Positions 25,603 to 34,300 of a stretch of DNA of 55,671 nucleotides are shown one piece after another (positions within the stretch are counted from its first letter, which is position 1; each line of letters begins with the position of its first letter). A model generated the notes under the pieces. The model was not told the origin of the DNA. It saw nothing but the letters and a program-made list of their open reading frames with translations, and did not search any database. The stretch lies in NCBI GenBank assembly GCA_016212505.1, contig JACRGB010000021.1, positions 1 to 55,671 of the forward strand, given 5' to 3'. Position numbers and translations under genes: made by a program. The DNA comes from Microcaldota archaeon (GTDB taxonomy: Archaea > Micrarchaeota > Micrarchaeia > Anstonellales > Bilamarchaeaceae).

Positions 25603-27252
25603 CTAGAAAAGTATCTTTATGGCAGCGTACTGAACCATACTAATCGCGAAATTGAGTCCCTGGGCTCCGTTGCGTCCAAGCGAATTGATCCCCAAAAGAT
25701 CACCGCTCTCAAAATCCCAGAGCCCACCGCCGCTATTGCCCGGGTTGATCGCAGTATCTGTTTGTATTACTGCACCGTAGCAATAGTCTGTAAAGCAGCC
25801 GATATTCCGTATGGCTGATACTGTTCCTTGGGTAACCGTAAACTCCAGGCCATACGGGTTGCCCACCGCTACCACAGGGGTACCGACAGCCGGGTAATTT
25901 GTCTCGCTGAAAGTTGCCGTTGGGTATTTTTGTAATGATAGCGGTACGTATAGGAGTGCCAGATCATAATGCTCTTTATTGAACCGTAGTTTACTGGCAT
26001 ATCCTATGCGGCCGTCATAAAACTTTACCCTCACATAACCTGGCAGGGATTGCACGCCAGTATCCGGATCAGTGTTCAGAGCCACATGCGCATTCGTCAA
26101 GACATAATAGCCGTTACCGTCTGTGCCTACCAGCACCCCACTACCCAAAAACCTGTCCGTTTGAATAATATATACTGTTTTTGCTTTCATGAAGCCAATT
26201 TTGGTGTTGGTAGAAAGTTTGCCATTCTCAAATACTACCGGTATGCCAAGGCTGCTGGAGACATCGGCCAACTGCTCTAAGCCATCACAAGTGCTGCCAA
26301 AAAAATCCACATCTGTTTTGCTGCCATTGCCGCTATCTTTGAACAACGCAAGGTCGTACAGGCCTGATAGTTCCCGGGCGGAGTTTCGGCATTCATTGAC
26401 TATGCCGGAGTCAACCGTCAGGGTACCAGTTTCAAATTTACTGGCAAAAGTGAATAAGCTTTTCATGGCCTTATTCGTCTTCTCCATATCGGAAATGTAA
26501 GTGTCTACCTTACTGCATGCTAATTCCGCGGTTCCAGAAGCAGAATCAAAGCCGTTACGGGACGCGCAGTCCTTCTTAATTTGCTGCAATGAAGTTTTAG
26601 CACTGTCCATGCTGTTTTTGATGCTGTTATAAGAATCTGAGAGCGAAGTCCTTCCAACCGGCTCATAACTGTAATTTTGGACCTGCTGCTGTACATTCTG
26701 CCATTGTTTGTCTATGTCCCCTTCTGCCTTGCGCCAGGTGGTGTATCCTTTGTACTTGGATACAAATTCATTATTTAATTTTGCATCCAATCCCAGCGAA
26801 CGGAGATCTCGGCATAGTACTTCGGCACTATCTAGGTTAATGTCCGCATTATTGTTATTTTTCAATGTCATCTTTGTCTTTTCAATATAAAAGAAGCAGT
26901 CGTCGATGCCTTTCCTATTTTGGCAGATGAGTTTAGTTATGTTAGAGGTTTCCTTGCCCTCCTTATCTATTTGGTTTAGCTTATCACACCCAGTATTTAT
27001 TATTGCAGAGTAGGCTGCGTAGTTGGAACTGAATGATTTTAGCAGCGTTATGTCCTGAAATTCAAGTAATGGAGTGGCGTTCTGGAAGGCACTACTGATC
27101 ATTTTATCCTGATCGCTGGCCTCAGCAGCATTGAACGCGGAAGTGAGGAAGCCGGCACATCCAAAAAGAAGCAAAGCTAAAACTGAAACAAGAACTAAGA
27201 GGAGTTTATTGTAATTATATTTTTTACCTTTTTTTCCATCTGGCGTCTGCAT
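25603..27252 (-). CDS. Exported trypsin-like serine protease, lipoprotein
   Basis: A 549-aa protein. The N-terminus carries a basic stretch, hydrophobic core and lipobox (ALLLFGCAG). Residues about 40-350 are a long helical region with six or more Cys and no recognised domain. The C-terminal 200 residues are a chymotrypsin-fold protease with the full triad: His in VLTNAHVAL (about 388), Asp in HYDLALLYV (about 429) and Ser in PGNSGGGLWDF (about 505). There is no PDZ domain, so it is not a standard HtrA. SD GGTGA precedes the ATG. It probably works at the outer face of the membrane in envelope protein processing; the partner is unknown. Confidence 0.8.
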   Translation of the reverse strand: MQTPDGKKGKKYNYNKLLLVLVSVLALLLFGCAGFLTSAFNAAEASDQDKMISSAFQNATPLLEFQDITLLKSFSSNYAAYSAIINTGCDKLNQIDKEGKETSNITKLICQNRKGIDDCFFYIEKTKMTLKNNNNADINLDSAEVLCRDLRSLGLDAKLNNEFVSKYKGYTTWRKAEGDIDKQWQNVQQQVQNYSYEPVGRTSLSDSYNSIKNSMDSAKTSLQQIKKDCASRNGFDSASGTAELACSKVDTYISDMEKTNKAMKSLFTFASKFETGTLTVDSGIVNECRNSARELSGLYDLALFKDSGNGSKTDVDFFGSTCDGLEQLADVSSSLGIPVVFENGKLSTNTKIGFMKAKTVYIIQTDRFLGSGVLVGTDGNGYYVLTNAHVALNTDPDTGVQSLPGYVRVKFYDGRIGYASKLRFNKEHYDLALLYVPLSLQKYPTATFSETNYPAVGTPVVAVGNPYGLEFTVTQGTVSAIRNIGCFTDYCYGAVIQTDTAINPGNSGGGLWDFESGDLLGINSLGRNGAQGLNFAISMVQYAAIKILF

Positions 27253-27372
27253 TTATTCACCAATCAGTCTCTGTCTGCAGCTTTAAAAGCTTTTTTCCGC
27301 GTATTTTTTCGTGCAGTTTACCCTTCAGCAGGGTTTTAGAAGGGGGACGTAGGCAATCGCCCTACCGAAAAG

Positions 27373-27381
27373 TATTTAAAT
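27373..27381 (+). promoter_or_regulatory. TATA box of tfb
   Basis: TATTTAAAT is about 70 nt before the tfb ATG, giving a leader of about 45 nt that ends in a strong SD (GGGAGG, about 9 nt before the ATG). Confidence 0.5.
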
Positions 27382-27446
27382 CCCTATTATCACTAAAATT
27401 ATGCAAATTCTTAAAAATGTTACTAAATGTTTGGGAGGAATAGAGT

Positions 27447-28358
27447 ATGTCAACTGCAACAAAATGTCCAGAATGTAAAAGTAAGAGAATTATTAGAGAT
27501 TATGAGAAAGGGGAACTCCTTTGCGGTAATTGTGGATTAATCATAGCAGACAATATTCACGATCTTGGTCCAGAGTGGCGTGCATTTGATGCCGAGCAAA
27601 AGGAAAAGAAAGCAAGAGGAGGGGCTCCAATAAAGTACATGAAGCCAAATAAAGGCCTTGTAACAGAAATCGACCAATACAACAGGGACATCCGGGGAGG
27701 CAAAATCAGCCCCAAGAAACAGGCTCAGCTCTACCGTATGAGAAAATGGCACAAGAGGGTTTCTATTGCTACTTCAATGGAAAGAAACCTGGTCATTGCA
27801 CTGGCCGAATTGGACCGTGTTGCATCTGCACTCGGTCTTCCAGAGAACATAAAGGAAAGTGCTGCATTGCTTTACCGAAAGGCAGTTAAGGAAGAATTGA
27901 TCCGGGGAAGGTTGATCGAATCAGTTGTTGCTGCAGTTATCTATGGTATTTGCAGGATGCAGGGAATTCCAAGAACCTTAGACGAAATCTCCCGCGCATC
28001 GGGCATTGAGAAAAAGGAAATAGGCCGGGCATACCGGTTCCTCAAGAGCGAACTGAAAATCGATGTTCCTCTTACCGATCCGGCCCAATATGTCCCTAAA
28101 TTCTCGACCGCACTACGTTTGGGTGGGGAAGTTCAGGATGAGGCAGTAAAATTAATCAAAAAAGCCCTGAAAAAGGGCCTTATTTCCGGGCGTGGCCCAA
28201 CCGGCGTTGCCGCTGCGGCAGTTTACATTGCGAGCGCAATGCACGGCGAGAAAAAGACCCAGAAAGAAGTTGCTGATGTTGCTGGAGTAACTGAAGTAAC
28301 TATCCGGAACAGGTACCGCGAGCTCAAAAAAGAATTGGGCCTTAAGGTTAATCTGTAA
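27447..28358 (+). CDS. tfb: Transcription initiation factor TFB
   Basis: A 303-aa archaeal TFIIB. The N-terminal zinc ribbon is KCPECKSKRII...LLCGNCGLII (about residues 8-31), then the B-reader/linker (GPEWRAFDAEQ), then two cyclin-like core repeats (about 110-200 and 205-303) with a C-terminal HTH (TQKEVADVAGVTEVTIRNRY) that contacts the BRE. It recruits RNA polymerase to TBP-bound promoters. Only one copy is in the window. It has the strongest SD seen here (GGGAGG) and a leader, unlike the many leaderless genes. Confidence 0.95.
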   Translation: MSTATKCPECKSKRIIRDYEKGELLCGNCGLIIADNIHDLGPEWRAFDAEQKEKKARGGAPIKYMKPNKGLVTEIDQYNRDIRGGKISPKKQAQLYRMRKWHKRVSIATSMERNLVIALAELDRVASALGLPENIKESAALLYRKAVKEELIRGRLIESVVAAVIYGICRMQGIPRTLDEISRASGIEKKEIGRAYRFLKSELKIDVPLTDPAQYVPKFSTALRLGGEVQDEAVKLIKKALKKGLISGRGPTGVAAAAVYIASAMHGEKKTQKEVADVAGVTEVTIRNRYRELKKELGLKVNL

Positions 28359-28393
28359 AACGACCCTCTAATTTATTTTTTCTATTTTTTCAG

Positions 28394-28567
28394 TTATTTT
28401 TTACCTTTATCTTTCACTCCTAATTCGTCCCAAGGAGTCATGCCTGCTTTTCCAGGCCCCTTGGGTTCTACTAGGTGTTTCTTCCTGCCTAAAGCGCCTC
28501 TAAACGCTGGATCTATTTCTGTTCCATGGCGCTGGCCTTGTGAGTTGCTGTTTAATCGTTGAGTCAT
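28394..28567 (-). CDS. Small protein, 57 aa, unknown
   Basis: A 57-codon frame with an ATG at 28567 and TAA at 28394. The product is hydrophilic and Gly/Lys-rich (MTQRLNSNSQGQRHGTEIDP then AFRGALGRKKHLVEPKG and a C-terminal MTPWDELGVKDKGKK), likely disordered. The TATA box TTTATAAAC lies about 30 nt upstream near 28595, suggesting a leaderless start. Divergent from the gene at 28649. No family is recognised; codon use and promoter make it a credible gene. Confidence 0.5.
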   Translation of the reverse strand: MTQRLNSNSQGQRHGTEIDPAFRGALGRKKHLVEPKGPGKAGMTPWDELGVKDKGKK

Positions 28568-28648
28568 TATCTAATTAGTCCTAGATTATGTTTATAAATT
28601 GTTTTTTTTAAACATATATTATCATTTTCTATAAACCTGGGTGGCTTT

Positions 28649-29350
28649 ATGGGTGAAGTTATCGTTAGTCGGGAACCTAAGGGTTTTATGGACAGATCAC
28701 AAACTAAGGCCTTTGCTGCAGCTCTTTCACGTTTCGGGTTTAGGGAAACCACGCCAGTCTATAATGCGGCAGAAGGTAACTTTACTCCATTTTATTTAGT
28801 TCGTGAATCGCCTCAGTATAATCTTAAAATTTCTGGAACAATTCCCACCCTCCTCTATATCGCTACACTAGCTGAACTGGCCAGAACGGGCGGAGATGCT
28901 CATACCACATTTGATTCTGTCCCAGTTGAAGTTGCAATATCTTTCTCCATTGCTGCAACAAAAGGCCTTTCGCTATTACCTGTTGCATTTGACACTAAAG
29001 CGCATACTGTAGCTATCAGTTCATCTAGTTCAGCTGAGCAAATTTATTCTGCCTCACTTTGGTTTACCGATGATCCTCACCAGCTGATGGGCTGGGCAAC
29101 TTTGCTACACCACCAGATTTCTATTATTTCTGCTGGTCCAGTTCTAAGTGGTGCTGTTGATGCCCGTGCAATGGAGGCTAGCATTTCTAAAGCTCTTGAT
29201 GAAAATCGAACTAATGCACATCATCAGGGCATAAGCTCTTACATGACAAACGCCTTTGATTATCTGCAACAATGCTACGACCGGGCGATAGATGGCCTTC
29301 GGCAAAACCCGACTCTTGCTCAGGCGATGGATGCGGTTGTTGATAAATAA
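28649..29350 (+). CDS. Protein of unknown function, 233 aa
   Basis: A soluble-looking alpha/beta protein without a signal peptide or clear membrane helix. Visible features are a beta-rich middle (PVEVAISFSIAATKG, LLPVAFDTKAHTVAIS), an HQLMGWATLLHHQISI segment and a helical C-terminus (TNAFDYLQQCYDRAIDGLRQ). No catalytic motif stands out. The ATG has GGGTGG 6 nt upstream. It is divergent from the 57-aa gene and followed by the gene-free sRNA/repeat stretch. I do not recognise it. Confidence 0.55.
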   Translation: MGEVIVSREPKGFMDRSQTKAFAAALSRFGFRETTPVYNAAEGNFTPFYLVRESPQYNLKISGTIPTLLYIATLAELARTGGDAHTTFDSVPVEVAISFSIAATKGLSLLPVAFDTKAHTVAISSSSSAEQIYSASLWFTDDPHQLMGWATLLHHQISIISAGPVLSGAVDARAMEASISKALDENRTNAHHQGISSYMTNAFDYLQQCYDRAIDGLRQNPTLAQAMDAVVDK

Positions 29351-29405
29351 CTTTTACTTGCTCTTTCACTTCCACCTACCTTTTAACTTCATCCAATTAA
29401 TAGCA

Positions 29406-29505
29406 AAAGAATATGATGAATGTTCGACAGGCTGAGTGAACGGGTTCGCAAGGATTCGGGATCTATGAGGATACTTCTATCTCTGAACCAATTCATCATC
29501 ATTTT
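29406..29505 (+). ncRNA. Candidate C/D-box sRNA (2'-O-methylation guide)
   Basis: All four boxes are present in order with canonical spacing: C box ATGATGA (29413-29419), a 12-nt guide (29420-29431), D' CTGA (29432-29435), C' ATGAGGA (29465-29471), an 11-nt guide (29472-29482) and D CTGA (29483-29486). GAAT before box C can pair with ATTC after box D as a short terminal stem. A TATA-like TTTTAACTT (29381-29389) lies about 25 nt upstream, and TTTTT at 29502-29506 could end the RNA. The D'-C' spacer is long (29 nt) and contains a GAAC/GTTC hairpin. Targets would match the complement of the two guides and are not identified. Confidence 0.55.
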
Positions 29506-29529
29506 TAATTCCGTCTTCTATAATCCCTA

Positions 29530-29605
29530 CTTATTGATGAAAATGCAATACCACTGAAATTTCTGGAAACAGAAATTAATGACGACGATCTTGAGTTCTG
29601 AATAA
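29530..29605 (+). ncRNA. Second candidate C/D-box sRNA, with hairpin spacer
   Basis: Box C TTGATGA (29534-29540), 13-nt guide, D' CTGA (29554-29557), C' ATGACGA (29579-29585), 12-nt guide CGATCTTGAGTT and D CTGA (29598-29601). The D'-C' spacer is a perfect 8-bp hairpin, AATTTCTG/CAGAAATT with a GAAA tetraloop (29558-29577). The second guide plus D box is the piece repeated downstream every 55 nt. TTTTTAATT (29502-29510) could be the TATA box. It could instead be the first unit of one longer structured RNA reaching 29713. Confidence 0.45.
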
Positions 29606-29713
29606 AATGAAGAACTCGAGATACGTGAACGCATTCACGAATATCTTGAGTTCTGAATAAAATGAAGAACTCGAGAGATGTGACCGTAGTCACATTGATC
29701 TTGAGTTCTGAAT
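29588..29713 (+). repeat. 55-nt tandem repeat with covarying hairpins
   Basis: The unit starts at 29588, 29643 and 29698 (the third is cut after 16 nt). Each unit has a conserved 34-nt part (TTGAGTTCTGAATAAAATGA, then AGAACTCGAGA) and a 21-nt part that differs. Both variable parts are perfect hairpins: CGTGAA/TTCACG loop CGCA (29625-29640) and ATGTGAC/GTCACAT loop CGTA (29678-29695). The flanking AACTCGAGA pairs with the next unit's TCTTGAGTT (one G-T pair), making one long stem per unit. CTGA and ATGAAGA (D- and C-like boxes) recur between the stems. The PLD gene starts 21 nt further on. Confidence 0.75.
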
Positions 29714-29733
29714 CAAAAATAAAAAGGGAAAAT

Positions 29734-30246
29734 ATGAACAAGGGGGTAGTTTTCGGGTCAGGCCTAGTTCTCGGCATAATTATTTGTTATTTTGCATACC
29801 CTCTGGTAGGTCATTCCGCAGTCACTCCAGTTTTCTCCCCTGATGATGGCCAGCAGGTAATTAATTTCATCAATAGCGCCCAAACTTCACTGGATGTTGA
29901 AGTCTATGTTTTTACTTCACATGATGCAGCTCTTGCAATAGAAAAAGCCAAATCGCGCGGGGTTAAGGTGCGAGTTATCCTGGAACCTGATGTTGATGGG
30001 TCTAATGACAAAATATTCGGCGAGTTATTATCGAGCGGAATAGAAGTTAGGTGGGCATCCAAATTCTATCGCCTTACCCACGCCAAATTTATCGTCGTGG
30101 ATGGGCAGGCTGTTTTGGTCGGTTCGCACAACTTGAGCAACGCTGCGCTCCGCCAAAACCGGGAAGCTTCAGTAATTGTTTATGATTCTTCGGTCGTTTC
30201 ACAATTTGAAAAAACATTCCAAACCGACTGGACGCTTGCTTCCTAA
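29734..30246 (+). CDS. Exported phospholipase D-family nuclease
   Basis: A 170-aa single-domain PLD protein like bacterial Nuc. An N-terminal hydrophobic segment (GVVFGSGLVLGIIICYFAYP) anchors or exports it. The HKD motif is complete: THAKFIVVDGQAVLVGSHN (His about 115), one per chain, so a homodimer would be needed. QTSLDVEVYVFTSHDAALAI is also typical. Family members cleave DNA or RNA without metal ions. The ATG at 29734 has an AAGGGA SD. Upstream in-frame codons lie inside the tandem repeat and are rejected. Nucleotide scavenging, or a role with the nearby envelope machinery, is possible. Confidence 0.82.
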   Translation: MNKGVVFGSGLVLGIIICYFAYPLVGHSAVTPVFSPDDGQQVINFINSAQTSLDVEVYVFTSHDAALAIEKAKSRGVKVRVILEPDVDGSNDKIFGELLSSGIEVRWASKFYRLTHAKFIVVDGQAVLVGSHNLSNAALRQNREASVIVYDSSVVSQFEKTFQTDWTLAS

Positions 30247-30266
30247 AGGAAACTAAACGAACTGCC

Positions 30267-31262
30267 TTAGGTTCGCCTTTGCAATATGTACTGCCCATAA
30301 ATTTTTGCAAATAACCCATACTCACCACGGCCTAATTTCACGACCTGGCCACTTTCAAGCAATCTTCTTACGAGTGCCATCAGCGGGCCCTGGCCCATCC
30401 TGGTTTTCTTAGAAATTTCCGATATTCTCTGTGCATCCGGCTCTGCATACCTTGCAGTTTCTGCAAATTCTGCGAGCGCCTTTAGTATTTTTCTCTCACT
30501 CTCGCTAGATTGTGCATAAAGCTGCCCGAACCATTCGCTTTCGAGGTTGTTCATTATCTCATCCAGCTGCTCAAGGTAATGCGCTTTTGATATCATCTGC
30601 TCATTTTCTGCAAGCGTCTCATAAAGCTGCCCGCACATTATGTTTACGATTCGCGGGTTTGCGCTGCTGTCATTTACTATAGCGTTAAAGCATTCTTCGC
30701 CCATTTTCAGGTTCCTTTCCCTAAGGTCCTTTTCAATAAGTTCTTCAATATCGTGCTTGTTCAGATTCGCCAATACCATCTGATTTTCGATTTCATCATA
30801 GTGCAGTGTTGAACTGATAACGAAAATTACTCTTCCCTTGTTTTGGCCCGCTATCCTAAGCAGGCTGCTTATTATTGCAGGTGCGTTTTTCGATTTCTCC
30901 ATATCATCTATTAGTATGGCTAAAGGCTCATGCGGGCCATGCCCTGCTATTGCCCTAACCAATGTCTTGATTCCAGAATATTTTTTCTCCTTCCCGCTAG
31001 TTAATTGCCTCAGCACCTTATCTGCAATATCCCCCTCAGCTTCGCCGATTTCCACCTTTACATAGACTACTCCCATCCCTTTCCTTTGCGATTCTTTTTT
31101 CAAGAATTTCAAAATTGCGCTTTTGCCTATTCCAGATGGCCCCACTAAGAGTTCTACACCCGCACTTAACTGTTCCATATCCACTTTCAGATGACTCAGT
31201 TCCTTTTTCCTTCCGTAGATATCTCCGTGGGTTCTTATCTTATCCAAATAAGGCACAGTCAT
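30267..31262 (-). CDS. AAA+ ATPase with C-terminal winged helix (ORC/STAND-like)
   Basis: A 331-aa ATPase. It opens with DIYGRKKELSHLK (box preceding the P-loop), then Walker A VGPSGIGKSAIL, Walker B LAILIDDMEKS, sensor 1 VIFVISST, a lid with an ANPRIVNIMCGQL (sensor 2-like Arg) motif and a winged helix at about 250-325 (ISEISKKTRMGQGPLMALVR). This is the layout of Orc1/Cdc6 and of archaeal MoxR/STAND-like ATPases. Orc1/Cdc6-specific motifs are not clear, and no origin-box-like repeats were seen nearby, so I do not call it a replication initiator. The ATG at 31262 has a TATA-like CTATACAA about 20 nt upstream. Confidence 0.7.
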   Translation of the reverse strand: MTVPYLDKIRTHGDIYGRKKELSHLKVDMEQLSAGVELLVGPSGIGKSAILKFLKKESQRKGMGVVYVKVEIGEAEGDIADKVLRQLTSGKEKKYSGIKTLVRAIAGHGPHEPLAILIDDMEKSKNAPAIISSLLRIAGQNKGRVIFVISSTLHYDEIENQMVLANLNKHDIEELIEKDLRERNLKMGEECFNAIVNDSSANPRIVNIMCGQLYETLAENEQMISKAHYLEQLDEIMNNLESEWFGQLYAQSSESERKILKALAEFAETARYAEPDAQRISEISKKTRMGQGPLMALVRRLLESGQVVKLGRGEYGLFAKIYGQYILQRRT

Positions 31263-31344
31263 ATATACAATTTTTGTATAGTTTGTCTTTAATAGGCTTT
31301 GCCCAATCTAGGGGCTTTATATATGCCAAAAGCGCGTTACTCTC

Positions 31345-34300
31345 ATGAACTTGCGCCTAGTGGTGGGGTTAGTGTTACTTCTTCTCATCTCTAGTGTCTT
31401 TGCCGAAGTTTTCCAGCCGGCATTTAAGGAAACTCACGTAGTTATACAGCGAACTGACGAACCACTCAAAATACACCTCAAAATCAGCGTTCTTGTTTTT
31501 CCTCCTGAAGTTTCTGTTCCTGGTTTCCAGCAGGAATCAAATGTCCAGAGCATTATCAAGGCCTGCCAGCAGACTAAGCCCGATGAGGTAGAAAAATGTC
31601 TGCTTGAGAAAAGCTCAGAAGATCTGGATAATACCCAACGGGCCAAAAAAATCCCTGAAACTGCTGCAAATAAAGTCCTCAAAGTGGAATATCTAACTGC
31701 AGGCGGTTTTGCTTCCCTTGCAGGCTGCGACAATATCAAAACAGACCAGATGATGCCGGTACAATCCCCTTCTGGCGATCTGGTTAATTACTATTATGCA
31801 GTTTGTGATATTGACCTTAATCAGTTCAAGGGTACAAATAGGCTTATCATAAAAATCACGTTCATACCAGATGATCCAGCCCTCCAGTTTGCCCAGAATA
31901 CGATCACAATAGACAATGCTGCTGGAGGAACTGTAGTTGACCAGTTCAACACCAATCTCAATGATTTTATTGCAAGTGTTGCCAGTGCCGGCGGTACTGG
32001 AGTTGGTCCTGGCACTCTTCCTTGTTTTGGCGTCTTCCTTATTTTGGGACTGCTGCTTGCATCGATGTATTTTGCAGGCAAATCACCCATTTCGCTTCTT
32101 GATATTACCACCCCACGGCTCCCCACACCAAAAGGTGTAGTTGCAGGCGGTCAGGTGCTTGGCCCATTTGGTTATACTGAAATGAAAAATGCAACAAAAA
32201 TGAAGATGAAGGCGAATATGAAAGCCATTGAAGAAACAGTCAAAAAGCTGTCATTGGTCGGCCGACTAGATGGTACAACCAGGAACCTGATGAACTCAGT
32301 CACAAAAGGCCGGTTTGTTGACCGAAGCAAGGCACTTGGTGCAGGTGATGCAGCTGAGCAGCAGGCTGTAGTAAAAGGCCTTATCGCAGGAGGCCATCTT
32401 GTTGGCATAACTCCCGATCGCCTTGCCAATTTAACAAATAAGCTTCCTTATTATTACGGTCAGGAAGAACATCGTATCGCTGCAGATATTATAAGGCGGC
32501 TTGAGCTAAGCGGAGGCCAAAATGCCCTTCTTGCAATGACCATAAAAGACAGTCTTCTCGGAATCCGGACTTTCCAGAGCCTGGAAGTTCTTACCGGCCA
32601 TCCAGAGATGCGCAGGGAAGGTGGCTGGTACTATATGGCCACCGCCCCGCTTGGTAAAATGTTCGGTGCAAACCGGTATGCGATCCTTAGCGGTATCGTA
32701 ATGTCCGGAACCGATTCGATGTTCCGAAGCGGAAGGCTTATTGGTCGTATGACTTGGGCTGGAATAAAACATGCCCCGGTCATGGTAGGCGCAATTGCCA
32801 AGCAGCCTCTTAACTGGACCGGTGCAACTGCTGCACTTCAAAGAAAGGCCGCAACTTCTCCGGTTGCGAAGGCAATTTATGACTCAGTAACATATGCGCC
32901 AAAAATCGAAATCGGAAACATGTTCCCGATAATCGATAAGATGCAGTTCCATTACCGCACCCTGCGCGATGAAGTTTTGCGCGATGAAATGCGCTATGTC
33001 CTTAGGCAGATTTACCGGAAAATGGGCATTGAATTCAATATTAGCGAACAGCGGATGCTCGAGATGGGGCATAAGGATGTGGATATACTTCGCGAATCGA
33101 ACTACCATAATGCCCGCGCCAATCTTGCTGATGTTGAAAGGCAAATCAGGGCCATACTATCTGCTCCCCTCCTTATCCCTAATCCCCCTGCCGGCTTATC
33201 ATTTGCCCAGGAGGAGCACCATCGTGATGTCATCAAATTTCATGCTGATTTTAACAAGCTCGAGCAGCTCATTAATCTTGCAAACACCCATGGAGCACAT
33301 ATAGATGTCCGTGCCCTTAACCTCCGGGACCGCGTTGAACATATTGAAAATGATAATAATACCCCGGAATATTTCAAGGCACTTGCCCTTACTTCTGAAC
33401 TTGATGCTCATAATGTTGTCCGTACTAATGCCCTCTCGCAGCACACCGTTCGCGCTGATGATTATCATTGCCATGTCGGAGGGGACAGCCTAAGGGGAAC
33501 CGAAATCTGGGAAACACACGTACTTAGGAAAATGGTTTGGGATGCAGAAAACGGATATCTCACTCACGGGGGAATAGCCGAAGAGCTAAAAGCTGCAAGA
33601 TTAAATATTGTAAATCGGCTTGCGACGCTTGATCCTACTGCTGCAGACTCTTTAGGCAAACCAGGATATCTCCAGCTCCCAACATTTATGCATGATCTTG
33701 ATGATCTTCATGCAGTTGCAAGAAGAAACCGAAGTGACTTACTTTCCTTATTTACTGATGAAGGTAGGGCACATTTTGCAGATATTCGAAGCGCACAGGG
33801 CAAGGACCCAAACCTGAATAACGCTTCAATCGCTGAAATAGTATCTTTCATGGAAGGAGGAAGAATTCCAAAACACGGTGAGCTACAAGGAGGAAGAATG
33901 ATCCATTGGGTTGCCCAAGCGGAATTCGGGCTTCCCCAAAACAATACACTTGTTGATCTAAAAGGGCAGTGGGCAACTGGCCTTGAGGCAAGGAAAAATT
34001 TTGCCCTCTCACAATGGACCGAGTCCCGTTTCACGCGTGGTTATGCGGTGGCATACAAGGGTTCAATAGAAGCAGAGCTTAATGATCTTGAGCGCCGCCA
34101 GGGTGCTGCTTTTTCAGATAGTGAGCGGACTGAGCGGGCAAAAATGCTTTGGATACGTGACCTATTTGTCCAGGATATGGAGCAAAGGTTCAATTCCGTA
34201 TTTGGCCATAACACTTATGGGACCACACACGAAACAACAAGGTTCCATACTGGGGTTATTTGCGGATTCCTTCAAAAAGCACTTAAGGATGAAGGAAGGC

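Noticed and set aside
29588..29713. CRISPR array (34-nt palindromic repeats, regular spacing)
   Set aside because: Spacers are only 21 nt, each is a perfect hairpin, there are fewer than three full repeats and no cas genes lie nearby.
30267..31262. Orc1/Cdc6 initiator and nearby origin
   Set aside because: The AAA+ plus winged-helix layout fits, but no origin-recognition-box repeats were seen around it and Orc1-specific motifs are unclear.
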